This document shows positions 36,539 through 45,111 of a stretch of DNA of 64,000 nt, piece by piece (positions within the stretch are counted from its first letter, which is position 1; every line of letters starts with the position of its first letter). Both the position numbers and the translations under genes were made by a program. The notes beneath the pieces are model-generated. The model was given only the letters and a program-made list of their open reading frames with translations, was not told where the DNA came from and ran no database searches. The stretch comes from Methylobacter sp. (GTDB taxonomy: Bacteria > Pseudomonadota > Gammaproteobacteria > Methylococcales > Methylomonadaceae), in NCBI GenBank assembly GCA_030699385.1, contig JAUYMY010000060.1:62001-126000 (forward strand), written 5' to 3'.

Positions 36539-36985
36539 ATGAAAAAGTCGCTTTTTTTAATACAGTTGATTGTATTTTCGCTTATTTATTCTTCGGCTTC
36601 TTTTGCTGACAGAGGCGGCCATTATGATCGGGGCGGTTACGGGCGTCCTATGTATGGGCACGGCCATAGACACGGATATTTGCCCCGGCCACAAATAATT
36701 TATTATGCTGCGCCACGGGTTCGTTATTATCCGGCTCCACCGCCACCCGTTTATTATTATCCTGCGCCTCCTGTTCACTACTATCCGCCGCAACCGCAGG
36801 TTCATTATTATCCACAACCAGCGCGTTATTCAGGTGACCAACGTTCGCACCAGGGCTTGGCAGGCGGCGTTGTCGGTAGTGTTTTAGGCTATGAAATCGG
36901 TAATGGCGATCCTCTCGCCACCGGATTAGGCGCTGCCGCGGGCTCTTTGTTGGGCAATGAAATGGGCGGCTATTCAAGAAGGTAA
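36539..36985 (+). CDS. Tyr/Pro-rich envelope protein with C-terminal glycine zipper
   Basis: The 148-residue protein has a cleavable signal peptide (KKSLFLIQLIVFSLIYSSASFADR). The middle is made of repeats of YYPAPPP and VHYYPPQPQ type. The glycine-zipper end (LAGGVVGSVLGYEIGNGDP, GLGAAAGSLLGNEMG) resembles the Rick_17kDa/SmpA-type outer-membrane anchoring segment. The ATG at 36539 begins the signal peptide and is chosen over the in-frame codon at 36485. Function is unknown; an envelope structural role is likely. Confidence 0.75.
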   Translation: MKKSLFLIQLIVFSLIYSSASFADRGGHYDRGGYGRPMYGHGHRHGYLPRPQIIYYAAPRVRYYPAPPPPVYYYPAPPVHYYPPQPQVHYYPQPARYSGDQRSHQGLAGGVVGSVLGYEIGNGDPLATGLGAAAGSLLGNEMGGYSRR

Positions 36986-36997
36986 GTTCAAAACTCA

Positions 36998-37028
36998 AGC
37001 CAAAGGCTAAGTCAAACAGCCTTTGGCT
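36998..37028. terminator. Bidirectional terminator hairpin between convergent genes
   Basis: AGCCAAAGGCT (36998-37008) pairs perfectly with AGCCTTTGGCT (37018-37028) across a 9-base loop, between the end of the glycine-zipper gene and the end of metH. Confidence 0.6.
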
Positions 37029-37045
37029 ATCCGCATTAAATCATC

Positions 37046-40000
37046 TCAATGGTGCAAATGCGCCGCCAGCCAACGTTCAGCCACTTCTTCCGCGATACCT
37101 TTACGTCTGGCGTAATCTTGCAATTGGTCTTTATCTATCTTGCCGACATTAAAATACTGCGACTCGGGATGCGAGAAATACCAGCCGCTGACTGCTGATG
37201 CCGGGTACATTGCGTAACTTTCGGTCAGCTCTATGCTGGTATTTTCGGTCACCTTGAGCAGCTCAAACAACTTACCCTTTTCGGTATGATCGGGACAGGC
37301 GGGATAACCCGGCGCTGGCCGTATGCCTTGGTAGGCTTCGTTGATTAACTGCTCGGCCTCATGCGTTTCATCTTGGGCATAGCCCCAGTATTCTTTCCTG
37401 ACCACCTGGTGCATATATTCCGCAAATGCTTCAGCTAAACGGTCGGCCAAGGCTTTTAGCATGATGGAGCTGTAATCGTCATGATCCCGTTCAAATTCTT
37501 GCAGTTTTTGCTCGATGCCGATGCCCGTCGTGACCGCAAAAGCGCCGATATAATCAGCCTTGCCGCTTTCAACTGGAGCGATAAAATCGGATAGACAGTA
37601 ATTGGGCCGGCCCGGCGCTTTGACGTTTTGTTGACGCAAATGCTGCAGGGTTTCTTTTGTCCGAGTGCGGGTGTCATCGCTGTAGACCACGACATCATCG
37701 CCATCGCTGTTGGCGGGAAAAAAGCCAACTACCGCACGGGCGCTGACCCATTCTTCGCTGATAATCTTTTTCAGCATCTCCTGAGCATCGGCAAACAATT
37801 TTCTGGCTTCAACGCCAATGACTTTATCATCCAATATTTTGGGATAGCTTCCGGCCATTTCCCAGGTTTGGAAAAACGGCGACCAGTCGATATACCAAAC
37901 CAGCGTGTCCAAGGGAAAATGGTCGATGACTTTGATACCCAGAAACGACGGTTTAATCGGTTCGTAGTTGCCCCAGGTGAATTTATTGCGCCGGGCTTCT
38001 TCCAATGGATGTTGCTTGGTTTTAGCTTCCCGGCCTTTGTGCCGTTCCCTGACGTCTTCGTATTCGTCGCTGATACTTTTAACGAAGTCATCTTTTAATT
38101 CGGCGCTGAGTAAGTTACTGGCGACACCGACACCACGCGACGCATCAGTCACATAAACAATCGGGCCGTCGTAATTCGGGGCGATTTTTACTGCGGTATG
38201 CGCGCGCGAAGTGGTCGCACCACCTATCATCAATGGAATGGTGAAACCCTGGCGCTGCATTTCTTTGGCGACATGCACCATTTCATCCAGTGACGGGGTG
38301 ATCAGGCCGCTTAGGCCAATGATGTCGACGTTTTCTAGGCGCGCGGTTTGCAAAATATTTTCTGCCGGCACCATCACGCCCATATCAATCACGTCATAAT
38401 TATTGCATTGCAGCACCACGCCGACGATGTTTTTGCCGATGTCATGCACGTCGCCTTTGACCGTCGCCATCAGGATTTTGCCGTTGGTTTGCCGCTCACC
38501 AGCGGCTTTATCGGCTTCCATAAACGGCATCAAATAGGCCACGGCTTTTTTCATCACCCGCGCCGATTTAACCACTTGCGGCAGGAACATTTTGCCCGCG
38601 CCAAACAAGTCGCCAACCACGTTCATACCGTCCATTAACGGGCCTTCGATAACATGCAGCGGCCGTTCGGCTTCCAGCCGTGCCTGCTCGGTATCTTCGT
38701 CGATGTAATCGGTGATGCCTTTGACCAGTGCATGTTCCAGGCGCTTGCTAACCGGCCAGGTACGCCATTCCAGATCCTGCTCTTTTCCGGCGCTGCTGCT
38801 ACCGTCGCCGCGATATTTGTCGGCCAGTTCCAGCAATTTATCGGTGCCGCTGCCGTCGTGTGTATTTAATATGACCGCTTCAACCGCATCGCGCAGGTCT
38901 TTTGGAATATCATCATAAATCGCCAACTGACCGGCATTGACGATGCCCATATCCATACCCGCTTGAATGGCATGGTATAAAAACACCGCATGTATCGCTT
39001 CGCGCACCGGGTTATTGCCCCGAAACGAAAATGACACATTGGACACGCCGCCGGAAATCAGCGCGTAGGGCAGGGTGCGTTTAATCTCGCGGGTGGCTTC
39101 GATAAAATCTACGCCGTAATTGTTGTGCTCATCGATGCCGGTGGCGACCGCGAAAATATTGGGGTCGAAAATAATGTCTTCGGGCGGGAAGCTGACTTGT
39201 TCGGTCAATATTTTATAGGCCCGTTGGCATATTTCGATTTTCCGGGCTTTGCTATCGGCCTGCCCTTCCTCGTCGAAAGCCATCACGATAACCGCCGCGC
39301 CATAACGGCGCACAAGTTTGGCATGCTCGATAAACGCCGCTTCGCCTTCTTTCAGCGAGATGGAATTGACTACGCCTTTGCCCTGTATGCATTTAAGTCC
39401 GGCTTCCAGAATATCCCATTTGGACGAATCCAGCATAATCGGCACTTTGGCGATGTCCGGCTCGGACGCAATCAACATCAAAAAACGCACCATCGCTTCT
39501 TTGGACTCCAACATGCCTTCGTCCATATTGATGTCGATAATTTGCGCGCCGTTTTCGACTTGCTGTTTGGCGACATCTAGCGCCGCTTCAAAATTACCTT
39601 CGATAACCAAGCGCTTAAAGACGGCAGAACCGGTCACGTTGGTGCGTTCGCCGACATTGACGAACAGCGAGTCGGGGCCGATATTCATCGGCTCAAGTCC
39701 GGACAAGCGGCATTGTTTAGGTATTTCCGGGATTTTGCGGGGAGGATATTTTTGTACCGCTTCGACAATCGCTTTGATATTGGCAGGCGAAGTGCCGCAG
39801 CAACCGCCGATAATATTCAAAAAGCCCATTTTCGCCCAATCGGCCAATTCTGTAGCCATCGCTTCCGGCGTTTCGTCGTATTCGCCAAACTCGTTAGGCA
39901 AGCCGGCATTGGGATGAGCGGAAATGTAAGTGTCGGCAATGCCCGATAATTCGTCGATATATTGGCGCAATTCGGTGGCGCCTAAGGCGCAGTTAAAGCC

Positions 40001-40726
40001 GAATGAGATTGGCTCGACATGCTTCAATGAATTCCAAAATGCGGCAACGGTTTGCCCGGATAACGTTCTGCCAGACGCGTCGGTAATAGTACCGGAAATC
40101 ATCACCGGCAGTTTATAGCCAAGTTGCTCAAAAACCTGTTCGACCGCAAAAATGGCGGCTTTGGCATTTAAGGTATCAAACACGGTTTCTATCAGGATAA
40201 TGTCCGCGCCGCCGTCAATCAGGCCATGCGTGGCTTCGGTATAGGCGACAACCAAGTCATCAAAGAAAATATTGCGAAAGCCCGGATCGTTGACATCAGG
40301 CGACATCGATGCTGTGCGGTTAGTCGGGCCTAGTACGCCAGCGACAAAACGCGGTTTGTCTGGTGTTTTTTGCGTGTATTCGTCAGCCGCTTCCTTAGCC
40401 ACCCGCGCTGCGGCAACATTGATTTCGTAGGCCAGTGCTTCCATTTTGTAGTCGGCCATCGCGATAGTGGTCGCATTGAAAGTATTGGTCTCAACAATAT
40501 CGGAACCGACTTCAAAATAAGCGCGATGAATCGCTTTAATAATGTCCGGCTGGGTTATCGACAGCAAATCATTATTACCTTTAAGATCAACCTCCCACTG
40601 CGCAAAACGCTCGCCGCGATAATCTTTTTCTTCCAGCTTGTAGCTTTGTATCATCGTACCCATTGCGCCATCAAGAAATAAAATGCGCTGGGATAATTGC
40701 TGTTGTAATAAGTCTGTTTTGCTCAT
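37046..40726 (-). CDS. metH: Cobalamin-dependent methionine synthase
   Basis: MetH transfers a methyl group from methyltetrahydrofolate to homocysteine through cobalamin. The 1226-residue protein (E. coli 1227) has, in order, a homocysteine domain with the zinc motif GGCCGTSP, a pterin domain ([16 protein letters not shown]), a cap and B12 domain with [11 protein letters not shown] near residue 757, and the C-terminal AdoMet reactivation domain. The ATG at 40726 gives the normal N-terminus; a start at 40765 would add 13 residues. No cobalamin riboswitch is seen in the short upstream gap. Confidence 0.96.
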   Translation of the reverse strand: MSKTDLLQQQLSQRILFLDGAMGTMIQSYKLEEKDYRGERFAQWEVDLKGNNDLLSITQPDIIKAIHRAYFEVGSDIVETNTFNATTIAMADYKMEALAYEINVAAARVAKEAADEYTQKTPDKPRFVAGVLGPTNRTASMSPDVNDPGFRNIFFDDLVVAYTEATHGLIDGGADIILIETVFDTLNAKAAIFAVEQVFEQLGYKLPVMISGTITDASGRTLSGQTVAAFWNSLKHVEPISFGFNCALGATELRQYIDELSGIADTYISAHPNAGLPNEFGEYDETPEAMATELADWAKMGFLNIIGGCCGTSPANIKAIVEAVQKYPPRKIPEIPKQCRLSGLEPMNIGPDSLFVNVGERTNVTGSAVFKRLVIEGNFEAALDVAKQQVENGAQIIDINMDEGMLESKEAMVRFLMLIASEPDIAKVPIMLDSSKWDILEAGLKCIQGKGVVNSISLKEGEAAFIEHAKLVRRYGAAVIVMAFDEEGQADSKARKIEICQRAYKILTEQVSFPPEDIIFDPNIFAVATGIDEHNNYGVDFIEATREIKRTLPYALISGGVSNVSFSFRGNNPVREAIHAVFLYHAIQAGMDMGIVNAGQLAIYDDIPKDLRDAVEAVILNTHDGSGTDKLLELADKYRGDGSSSAGKEQDLEWRTWPVSKRLEHALVKGITDYIDEDTEQARLEAERPLHVIEGPLMDGMNVVGDLFGAGKMFLPQVVKSARVMKKAVAYLMPFMEADKAAGERQTNGKILMATVKGDVHDIGKNIVGVVLQCNNYDVIDMGVMVPAENILQTARLENVDIIGLSGLITPSLDEMVHVAKEMQRQGFTIPLMIGGATTSRAHTAVKIAPNYDGPIVYVTDASRGVGVASNLLSAELKDDFVKSISDEYEDVRERHKGREAKTKQHPLEEARRNKFTWGNYEPIKPSFLGIKVIDHFPLDTLVWYIDWSPFFQTWEMAGSYPKILDDKVIGVEARKLFADAQEMLKKIISEEWVSARAVVGFFPANSDGDDVVVYSDDTRTRTKETLQHLRQQNVKAPGRPNYCLSDFIAPVESGKADYIGAFAVTTGIGIEQKLQEFERDHDDYSSIMLKALADRLAEAFAEYMHQVVRKEYWGYAQDETHEAEQLINEAYQGIRPAPGYPACPDHTEKGKLFELLKVTENTSIELTESYAMYPASAVSGWYFSHPESQYFNVGKIDKDQLQDYARRKGIAEEVAERWLAAHLHH

Positions 40727-40820
40727 AGGAACTGTCGGAGGGCTATTGATGTTGGATATAATCATTGCTTAAAAAGCAATGAAGAACTATTATTTTTTAC
40801 TATTTTTGCCGGAGATGAGC

Positions 40821-41012
40821 ATGTCAAAACCCACAATTATTCAAGTCATAAAAAGCGTTTTGGCTGCCGCTATTGGTGTGCAAAGCAACAAAAACCGGCA
40901 ACAGGACTTCGAGCAAGGCTCGCTGCCGTTGTATATTATTGCAGGCTTGGTTTTTACCGTAATCTTTGTTTTCGGTTTGGTTTTTCTTGTTTCTACGGTG
41001 TTGGGCAAATAG
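40821..41012 (+). CDS. DUF2970 small membrane protein
   Basis: The 63-residue protein begins SKPTIIQVIKSVLAAAIGVQSNKNRQQDFEQG, here shown only as IIQVIKSVLAAAIGVQ, and has one C-terminal membrane helix (LYIIAGLVFTVIFVFGLVFL). This is the DUF2970 layout, of unknown function. The ATG at 40821 has a GGAG six bases upstream; in-frame codons at 40779 and 40815 are less likely. Confidence 0.8.
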   Translation: MSKPTIIQVIKSVLAAAIGVQSNKNRQQDFEQGSLPLYIIAGLVFTVIFVFGLVFLVSTVLGK

Positions 41013-41057
41013 TGCTTTAACGCAACAGAGCCCCCTGTAATCAGCAGCCATAAAAAA

Positions 41058-41085
41058 AGCCCAAGTATTGCTTGGGCTTTTTTTT
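41058..41085. terminator. Rho-independent terminator (bidirectional)
   Basis: AGCCCAAG (41058-41065) pairs with CTTGGGCT (41071-41078) over TATTG, with a T-run on the + side and an A-run on the other. It serves the DUF2970 gene and the convergent gene ending at 41105. Confidence 0.85.
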
Positions 41086-41104
41086 ATATGCCATTTTTGT
41101 GTTA

Positions 41105-41530
41105 TTAATCAGTTGTTTTGAAGCTATTTTTGATGCTTTGGAACATCTCTTTAAGGCCGCCAAATAAATTACTCACTGTGATTGGCTCTTTGGTGATAAA
41201 TTTTATCCGAATCAGCGCCGCCACTAAGAAGCCCACGATTTGTGGCATTAACTCCATGTACACTGAAAACAAAACACCGCCAAACCCCTGAAAACCACCT
41301 TCATTTTTTCTATCGCCGATGCTGGTTAAATCGCGCTCATAGTCGCTACCGCCTTCACCGCTTTTAATGGATTCCATAATGTAGAGATTGACATCAATAA
41401 ATAACAGTTGCACTGCAAAAAACGCAACTGCGCCAATCGCCACCCACATCATTACATTACTCGCTTTCGCCTTCATGGCTGACTGGTACATCCAGAGAGC
41501 CACCAAAATCATTACAATGCCACCTATCAT
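41105..41530 (-). CDS. Hypothetical inner-membrane protein
   Basis: The 141-residue protein has two N-terminal membrane helices (MIGGIVMILVALWMYQ and MMWVAIGAVAFFAVQLLF), a polar loop (YERDLTSIGDRKNEGG), a third hydrophobic segment (YMELMPQIVGFLVAALI) and a basic C-terminal tail. I do not recognise the family. It lies 18 bases after the secreted-protein gene and has a GGA ribosome site seven bases before the ATG; the two are probably one operon. Confidence 0.65.
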   Translation of the reverse strand: MIGGIVMILVALWMYQSAMKAKASNVMMWVAIGAVAFFAVQLLFIDVNLYIMESIKSGEGGSDYERDLTSIGDRKNEGGFQGFGGVLFSVYMELMPQIVGFLVAALIRIKFITKEPITVSNLFGGLKEMFQSIKNSFKTTD

Positions 41531-41548
41531 AGCTATATCCTTTTTTAA

Positions 41549-41935
41549 TTATTTTTTTGTTAGAAAGAAGAAATATGCACACTTTAAAATCATCTCAGAA
41601 CCCTGTTTCTCAATTACTTTGCAGGACTCATACTTTTCCCTCCCAGGAGCGGACTGCTTTCTGATTTCGCCATTTTCGACGGAATACTTCAATGGAATTT
41701 TCAACGCACTGATTCGACCTGCGACATCAGAGGCCGATGAAATAAGCGTTCCATCCGCCTTAAACTCCCATTCCTGCGTCACAGCCTTTTTGGGGGCAGT
41801 TAACGAGACTGCTTCATCATGAAGATTCCATTTCCCTAAAATTTCAGAATTATCTTTTAATTCAACATCGGCATGTGCCGATAACGTAAAGAAAATTGCG
41901 ACCAATGGTAATATTTTAACGCATCTGTTCATCAT
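41549..41935 (-). CDS. Hypothetical secreted protein
   Basis: The 128-residue protein has a signal peptide (MNRCVKILPLVAIFFTLSAHA) and a mature part resembling lipocalin-like periplasmic proteins that begin LKDNSEILGKWNLHDE and contain WEFKADGTLISS. Two cysteines (in ESCKVIEK and LKCAYFF) could form a disulfide. The second ATG at 41932 is better spaced from AAGGA. Function is unknown. Confidence 0.65.
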   Translation of the reverse strand: MMNRCVKILPLVAIFFTLSAHADVELKDNSEILGKWNLHDEAVSLTAPKKAVTQEWEFKADGTLISSASDVAGRISALKIPLKYSVENGEIRKQSAPGREKYESCKVIEKQGSEMILKCAYFFFLTKK

Positions 41936-41997
41936 AATTCCTTATCCAAAAATATATCAACACTTCAAACGATAGATTTTAAACTATACCACACTGG

Positions 41998-42385
41998 CTA
42001 TCGAGCATTGACATCCTCCTCCAGCTAAAGCAAGAGGATTCCTGATTGCTCAGGAGTGAGTATGTATCGCTACTGCCCACTGGTTTCTGCTGCTGACGGC
42101 ATTATTGCACCGTTCACTTCACAGACTAGCCCCGTCAGCCCGACGGTTGGTTTATACTTTTTAAAACGGTTATTCAGGCTTCACATAGTTTGCTTGGTTT
42201 TCGCGAGTTGTGATTTTGAAGCCGTTTAAAACTTAAGTTGCCGTCATTGAGAGAGCCGATAGCGTCCTCTGGTAGCAAGAGTCGATTTTAACACAATGGA
42301 AGGATTTAACACGATGAGAAATACGAAACTGAGCCGCTTACATCCCCGCCCTGAAAGGCGGGGTTTTACGCTACTCGCTGATAAA
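41998..42385 (-). mobile_element. IS200/IS605-type remnant without a transposase or TnpB gene
   Basis: The stretch holds conserved non-coding ends of IS605-group elements. On the minus strand the last 40 bases (CAGGAATCCTCTTGCTTTAG then GGAGGAGGATGTCAATG) match the usual right end, with a TCCTC/GAGGA hairpin. The preceding bases (CCGTCAGCAGCAGAAACCAG, then GTGGGCAGTAGCGATAC) resemble the omega-RNA scaffold upstream of it. On the other side is a CCCCGCC/GGCGGGG hairpin (42344-42363). No tnpA or tnpB reading frame remains. Family resemblance is from memory; boundaries are approximate. Confidence 0.55.
42344..42367 (+). terminator. GC-rich hairpin with T-run
   Basis: CCCCGCC (42344-42350) pairs with GGCGGGG (42357-42363), followed by TTTT. 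It lies inside the IS605-type remnant and would stop transcription on the + strand. Confidence 0.6.
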
Positions 42386-42440
42386 TTTCAATCAGAAACA
42401 ATAGTTATCTATCATCAGCTATTTCACTGAACAATAAGCC

Positions 42441-42468
42441 TTGACTTTAACTTCGCCTAAAGTATTAT
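42441..42468 (+). promoter_or_regulatory. Sigma-70-type promoter for the 43-residue membrane peptide
   Basis: TTGACT (42441-42446) and TATTAT (42463-42468) are 16 bases apart, giving a start near 42475 and a leader of about 60 bases before the ATG at 42535. Confidence 0.55.
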
Positions 42469-42534
42469 GCTCATTCCGTTTGCTATGTACTTAGCATTAT
42501 TTCTAAAAATACAAAATTATAGGTAGGACATCCC

Positions 42535-42666
42535 ATGGGAGCGATCTTAGATATCACTGAAATGTTAAAAGAACCAGCTGGAATGGTTGGCGCAGTTGTT
42601 GTTATAGCTGCAGGCTATTTTCTGGTAAAATGGGTTTTCGCAGAACACCCAGACGACGAAAAATAA
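42535..42666 (+). CDS. Small single-pass membrane protein (43 residues)
   Basis: The frame starts MGAILDITEMLKEPAG, has one hydrophobic helix (MVGAVVVIAAGYFLVKWVF) and an acidic tail (AEHPDDEK). A strong ribosome site TAGGTAGGA precedes the ATG, a promoter lies upstream, and a terminator follows, so it is very likely a real, independently expressed gene. I do not recognise its family. Confidence 0.7.
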   Translation: MGAILDITEMLKEPAGMVGAVVVIAAGYFLVKWVFAEHPDDEK

Positions 42667-42690
42667 GTCGACATCCGATTTAGTTAACTT

Positions 42691-42740
42691 AGGCCGCTCA
42701 CATCAATTCTTTATGCGTTGAGTGCGGCCTTTGTTTTTTC
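42691..42740 (+). terminator. Rho-independent terminator of the small membrane protein gene
   Basis: AGGCCGCTCA (42691-42700) pairs with TGAGTGCGGCCT (ending 42730) with a two-base bulge, followed by TTTGTTTTTTC. Confidence 0.7.
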
Positions 42741-42811
42741 TGTACATTTCAAACATAAACCCTACATTTCTTATATAATTTATACATCTTCCCGATTTTT
42801 AGAATCATGAA

Positions 42812-44704
42812 ATGTATAAACTTATCTCTGCTAAACTTTTAGAACTCCATTCCCAGCAAGCTCCGGCTACCGGCATCGCTTTATTCCGACTTTTTTACGG
42901 CCTGATCACGCTACAGGAAATTATTTTCCTGTTGTATTTTAATCATTTAATTTTTGACCCTATACCTTATATAGATGTCGAATTCCCGATGATTCCTTTT
43001 TTTCTGTGTTTTTGGGGCGTCATTGCCGCATTTATTGTGGTCGGCTATCGTTATCAATTTGCGCTGATCTGTAATTACGTCACTTGGCTGGTTTTTGTTA
43101 ATTTCACGCCGATGCAGCGCGACTTTGATGGCGGCTTTGATTTGTTCATGATAGGGGCGGGATTTTTCCTTCTTTTTATGCCGGGGGATAGGGCATTTTC
43201 AATAGACAGCCTGCGTCGTAAGTTAAGTACGCCGTTCACCCATTACAGAAGTTATCCAAAGCCCACCGTCTCGGTGCTTGCCTATACCCTGCCTGTCGCT
43301 ATTTGCCTGGGTTTTTTGTACTTTGACTCGGCCATCCACAAGCTATTTGCCGAACACTGGCGCAACGGCTTGGGTACTTGGCTGCCGGCAACGCAGCCTT
43401 ATTATGTGTCAGCCATCGACATGTCGCCCTTGCTGAACAACAAGTTACTGCAAAACATCCTTGGCTATACTATTTTAGCCTTTCAATTTAGCTTTATTTT
43501 CTTGTTTACCCGGTCTCGGCTGCGCCCACTCTATTTATTGGTTGGTCTTGGGTTACATCTAGGTATCACGCTGTCTTTTAACATCTACCCTTTTGGCTTG
43601 GGGATGATCATCTTTTATTTCCTCCTCGTCCCGTTTAAATGGTGGCGCTATATTGGCCAATGCGTTAGCGCAAAACAGCCTTTACTGACGGTGTTTTATG
43701 ACCGCCTGTGCCCGCTATGTAATCGCACAGTACTCATTCTTAATCATTTCGACCTATTCAACTGCATAGACTTTAAAAATGCCCAAGAATATGCAGCTCA
43801 CTATCCTGCACTTGCCACGATTGACGCTAACACTCTGCTAACCGATTTATATGCAGTCGATCACGCAGGCCGGATTTATTCCGGCGTTGACACCTATAGC
43901 CAGATATTTAAAAAAATGCGCTACTTATTTCCGCTTGGCGTTATGTTGGAGCTTCCAGGAATTCACTCGCTCGCCCTGAAGAAATACCGGGCAATTGCCG
44001 ACACCCGGAGCCGCGTCCCCTGTACATCCGATTGCCTAATGCCGCAAGCACTGCCCAACACTACTTTTTATCATCATTTTTTTGAAGAATTTGCCGCGCA
44101 AAAGCCAAATGCTTTTTCCAGAAAATTGGCAAAAATATTGCTCGCATTGCTCGTTTTGCAATTAAATAGCACGATTCATTACGGACTGGTTTACCGGCTT
44201 AAGATTGACAACCCCAAAAGCCCCATTTCACAAGCCAGTAACGCGATGTTAATGCTCTCTCAGGCGTTTTTAGGTATTACCCCTCATGCGCTTTATCTGC
44301 ATGATCATTTCGCCGGCTATGACCATATTTTGGCCATCACCTACATTGATACAGACGGCAGCGAACATTGGCTGCCTTTTGTCAATGAACAAGGTCGCCT
44401 GCTTTCCCCTAACTGGGGTCGCGTTCATTCGATGTGGGCCAATATTGCGGTTACACCCAACATTGACAACAAGCGCTTGCACAAACTGACGATGAAAGTC
44501 ACCGCTTTCTGGGGGCAAAAAATCGGCCTCAATCTGAACGATGTCGTTTTCAACATTAAGCTAAAAAAAATCAGCGCGCCATCTTATTGGGTTCATGATC
44601 AATTGCATTTTAACTTTACTTCGCCCTGGGTAACGATAGGGACGGTAAAATGGAGCGACAACAAAATTTCTTTTAATTTACCGGAAGATATCAACGAGCT
44701 GTAA
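42812..44704 (+). CDS. HTTM-DUF393 fusion membrane protein
   Basis: The 630-residue protein has an N-terminal HTTM (vitamin K carboxylase-like) membrane domain of several helices (about 15-290; for example GIALFRLFYGLITLQEIIF and FDGGFDLFMIGAGFFLLFMPG-type segments). A DUF393 thiol-oxidoreductase-like domain follows, with FYDRLCPLCNRTV (C300-x2-C303). The C-terminal third has one membrane helix and a soluble region. The fusion is known in bacteria, but its substrate is not. No carboxylase activity is claimed. Confidence 0.8.
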   Translation: MYKLISAKLLELHSQQAPATGIALFRLFYGLITLQEIIFLLYFNHLIFDPIPYIDVEFPMIPFFLCFWGVIAAFIVVGYRYQFALICNYVTWLVFVNFTPMQRDFDGGFDLFMIGAGFFLLFMPGDRAFSIDSLRRKLSTPFTHYRSYPKPTVSVLAYTLPVAICLGFLYFDSAIHKLFAEHWRNGLGTWLPATQPYYVSAIDMSPLLNNKLLQNILGYTILAFQFSFIFLFTRSRLRPLYLLVGLGLHLGITLSFNIYPFGLGMIIFYFLLVPFKWWRYIGQCVSAKQPLLTVFYDRLCPLCNRTVLILNHFDLFNCIDFKNAQEYAAHYPALATIDANTLLTDLYAVDHAGRIYSGVDTYSQIFKKMRYLFPLGVMLELPGIHSLALKKYRAIADTRSRVPCTSDCLMPQALPNTTFYHHFFEEFAAQKPNAFSRKLAKILLALLVLQLNSTIHYGLVYRLKIDNPKSPISQASNAMLMLSQAFLGITPHALYLHDHFAGYDHILAITYIDTDGSEHWLPFVNEQGRLLSPNWGRVHSMWANIAVTPNIDNKRLHKLTMKVTAFWGQKIGLNLNDVVFNIKLKKISAPSYWVHDQLHFNFTSPWVTIGTVKWSDNKISFNLPEDINEL

Positions 44705-44723
44705 ATTATTCGTTTTTTTATTA

Positions 44724-44752
44724 TTGCATCATCGTTTCTATCATGATATAAA
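44724..44752 (+). promoter_or_regulatory. Promoter of the small lipoprotein gene
   Basis: TTGCAT (44724-44729) and TATAAA (44747-44752) are exactly 17 bases apart, about 70 bases before the ATG at 44821. Confidence 0.55.
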
Positions 44753-44820
44753 ATGCACGTGCTTTAATTCAATGGCGCAAATTAATAAAAATAATTGAAA
44801 CCCCTTTGGAGGATATTCGT

Positions 44821-44934
44821 ATGAATAAAATTTTATCTCTTATAGCTATGGCATTAATGATTGTTGGTTTGACTGGTTGCATCGACAACCCAGATGATTC
44901 TAAACAAAAAGTTTCTAGTTCTATTCAATTATAA
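44821..44934 (+). CDS. Small lipoprotein (37 residues)
   Basis: The peptide MNKILSLIAMALMIVGLTGC has a complete lipoprotein signal with the lipobox LTGC (cysteine 20), leaving a 18-residue mature part (CIDNPDDSKQKVSSSIQL). The ribosome site TTGGAGGA is strong. A promoter and a UUCG-loop terminator bracket it, so this is a real monocistronic gene. The family is unknown; entericidin-like size, but no sequence link is claimed. Confidence 0.75.
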   Translation: MNKILSLIAMALMIVGLTGCIDNPDDSKQKVSSSIQL

Positions 44935-44954
44935 ATAGAACGCTTAGCAGTACC

Positions 44955-44982
44955 AAAAAACCCAGCTTCGGCTGGGTTTTTT
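44955..44982. terminator. Rho-independent terminator with TTCG tetraloop
   Basis: CCCAGC (44961-44966) pairs with GCTGGG (44971-44976) around TTCG, with A's on the left and TTTTTT on the right. It can act in both directions between the lipoprotein gene and trkH. Confidence 0.88.
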
Positions 44983-45111
44983 GTTTGTAAAGATTTTAAT
45001 CTCGAAATACTTCGCTATTAGCCGCTCCGCATTAAAATAGATTTTCAATCTTTCTTGCAGCGCAAAAAAAACAGCTTCACTAAAACAAAATCAGCTTATT
45101 GCAGGACATCA

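Noticed and set aside
36557-36817. Minus-strand frame opposite the Tyr/Pro-rich gene
   Set aside because: Low-complexity shadow of the Tyr/Pro repeats; the plus frame has a signal peptide and a ribosome site.
38348-38638. Plus-strand frame over metH
   Set aside because: Shadow of the metH cobalamin domain; several such frames across 37.6-40.7 kb have the same explanation.
40727-40820. Possible cobalamin riboswitch before metH
   Set aside because: The gap between metH and the divergent DUF2970 gene is under 100 bases, and I see no B12-box-like sequence.
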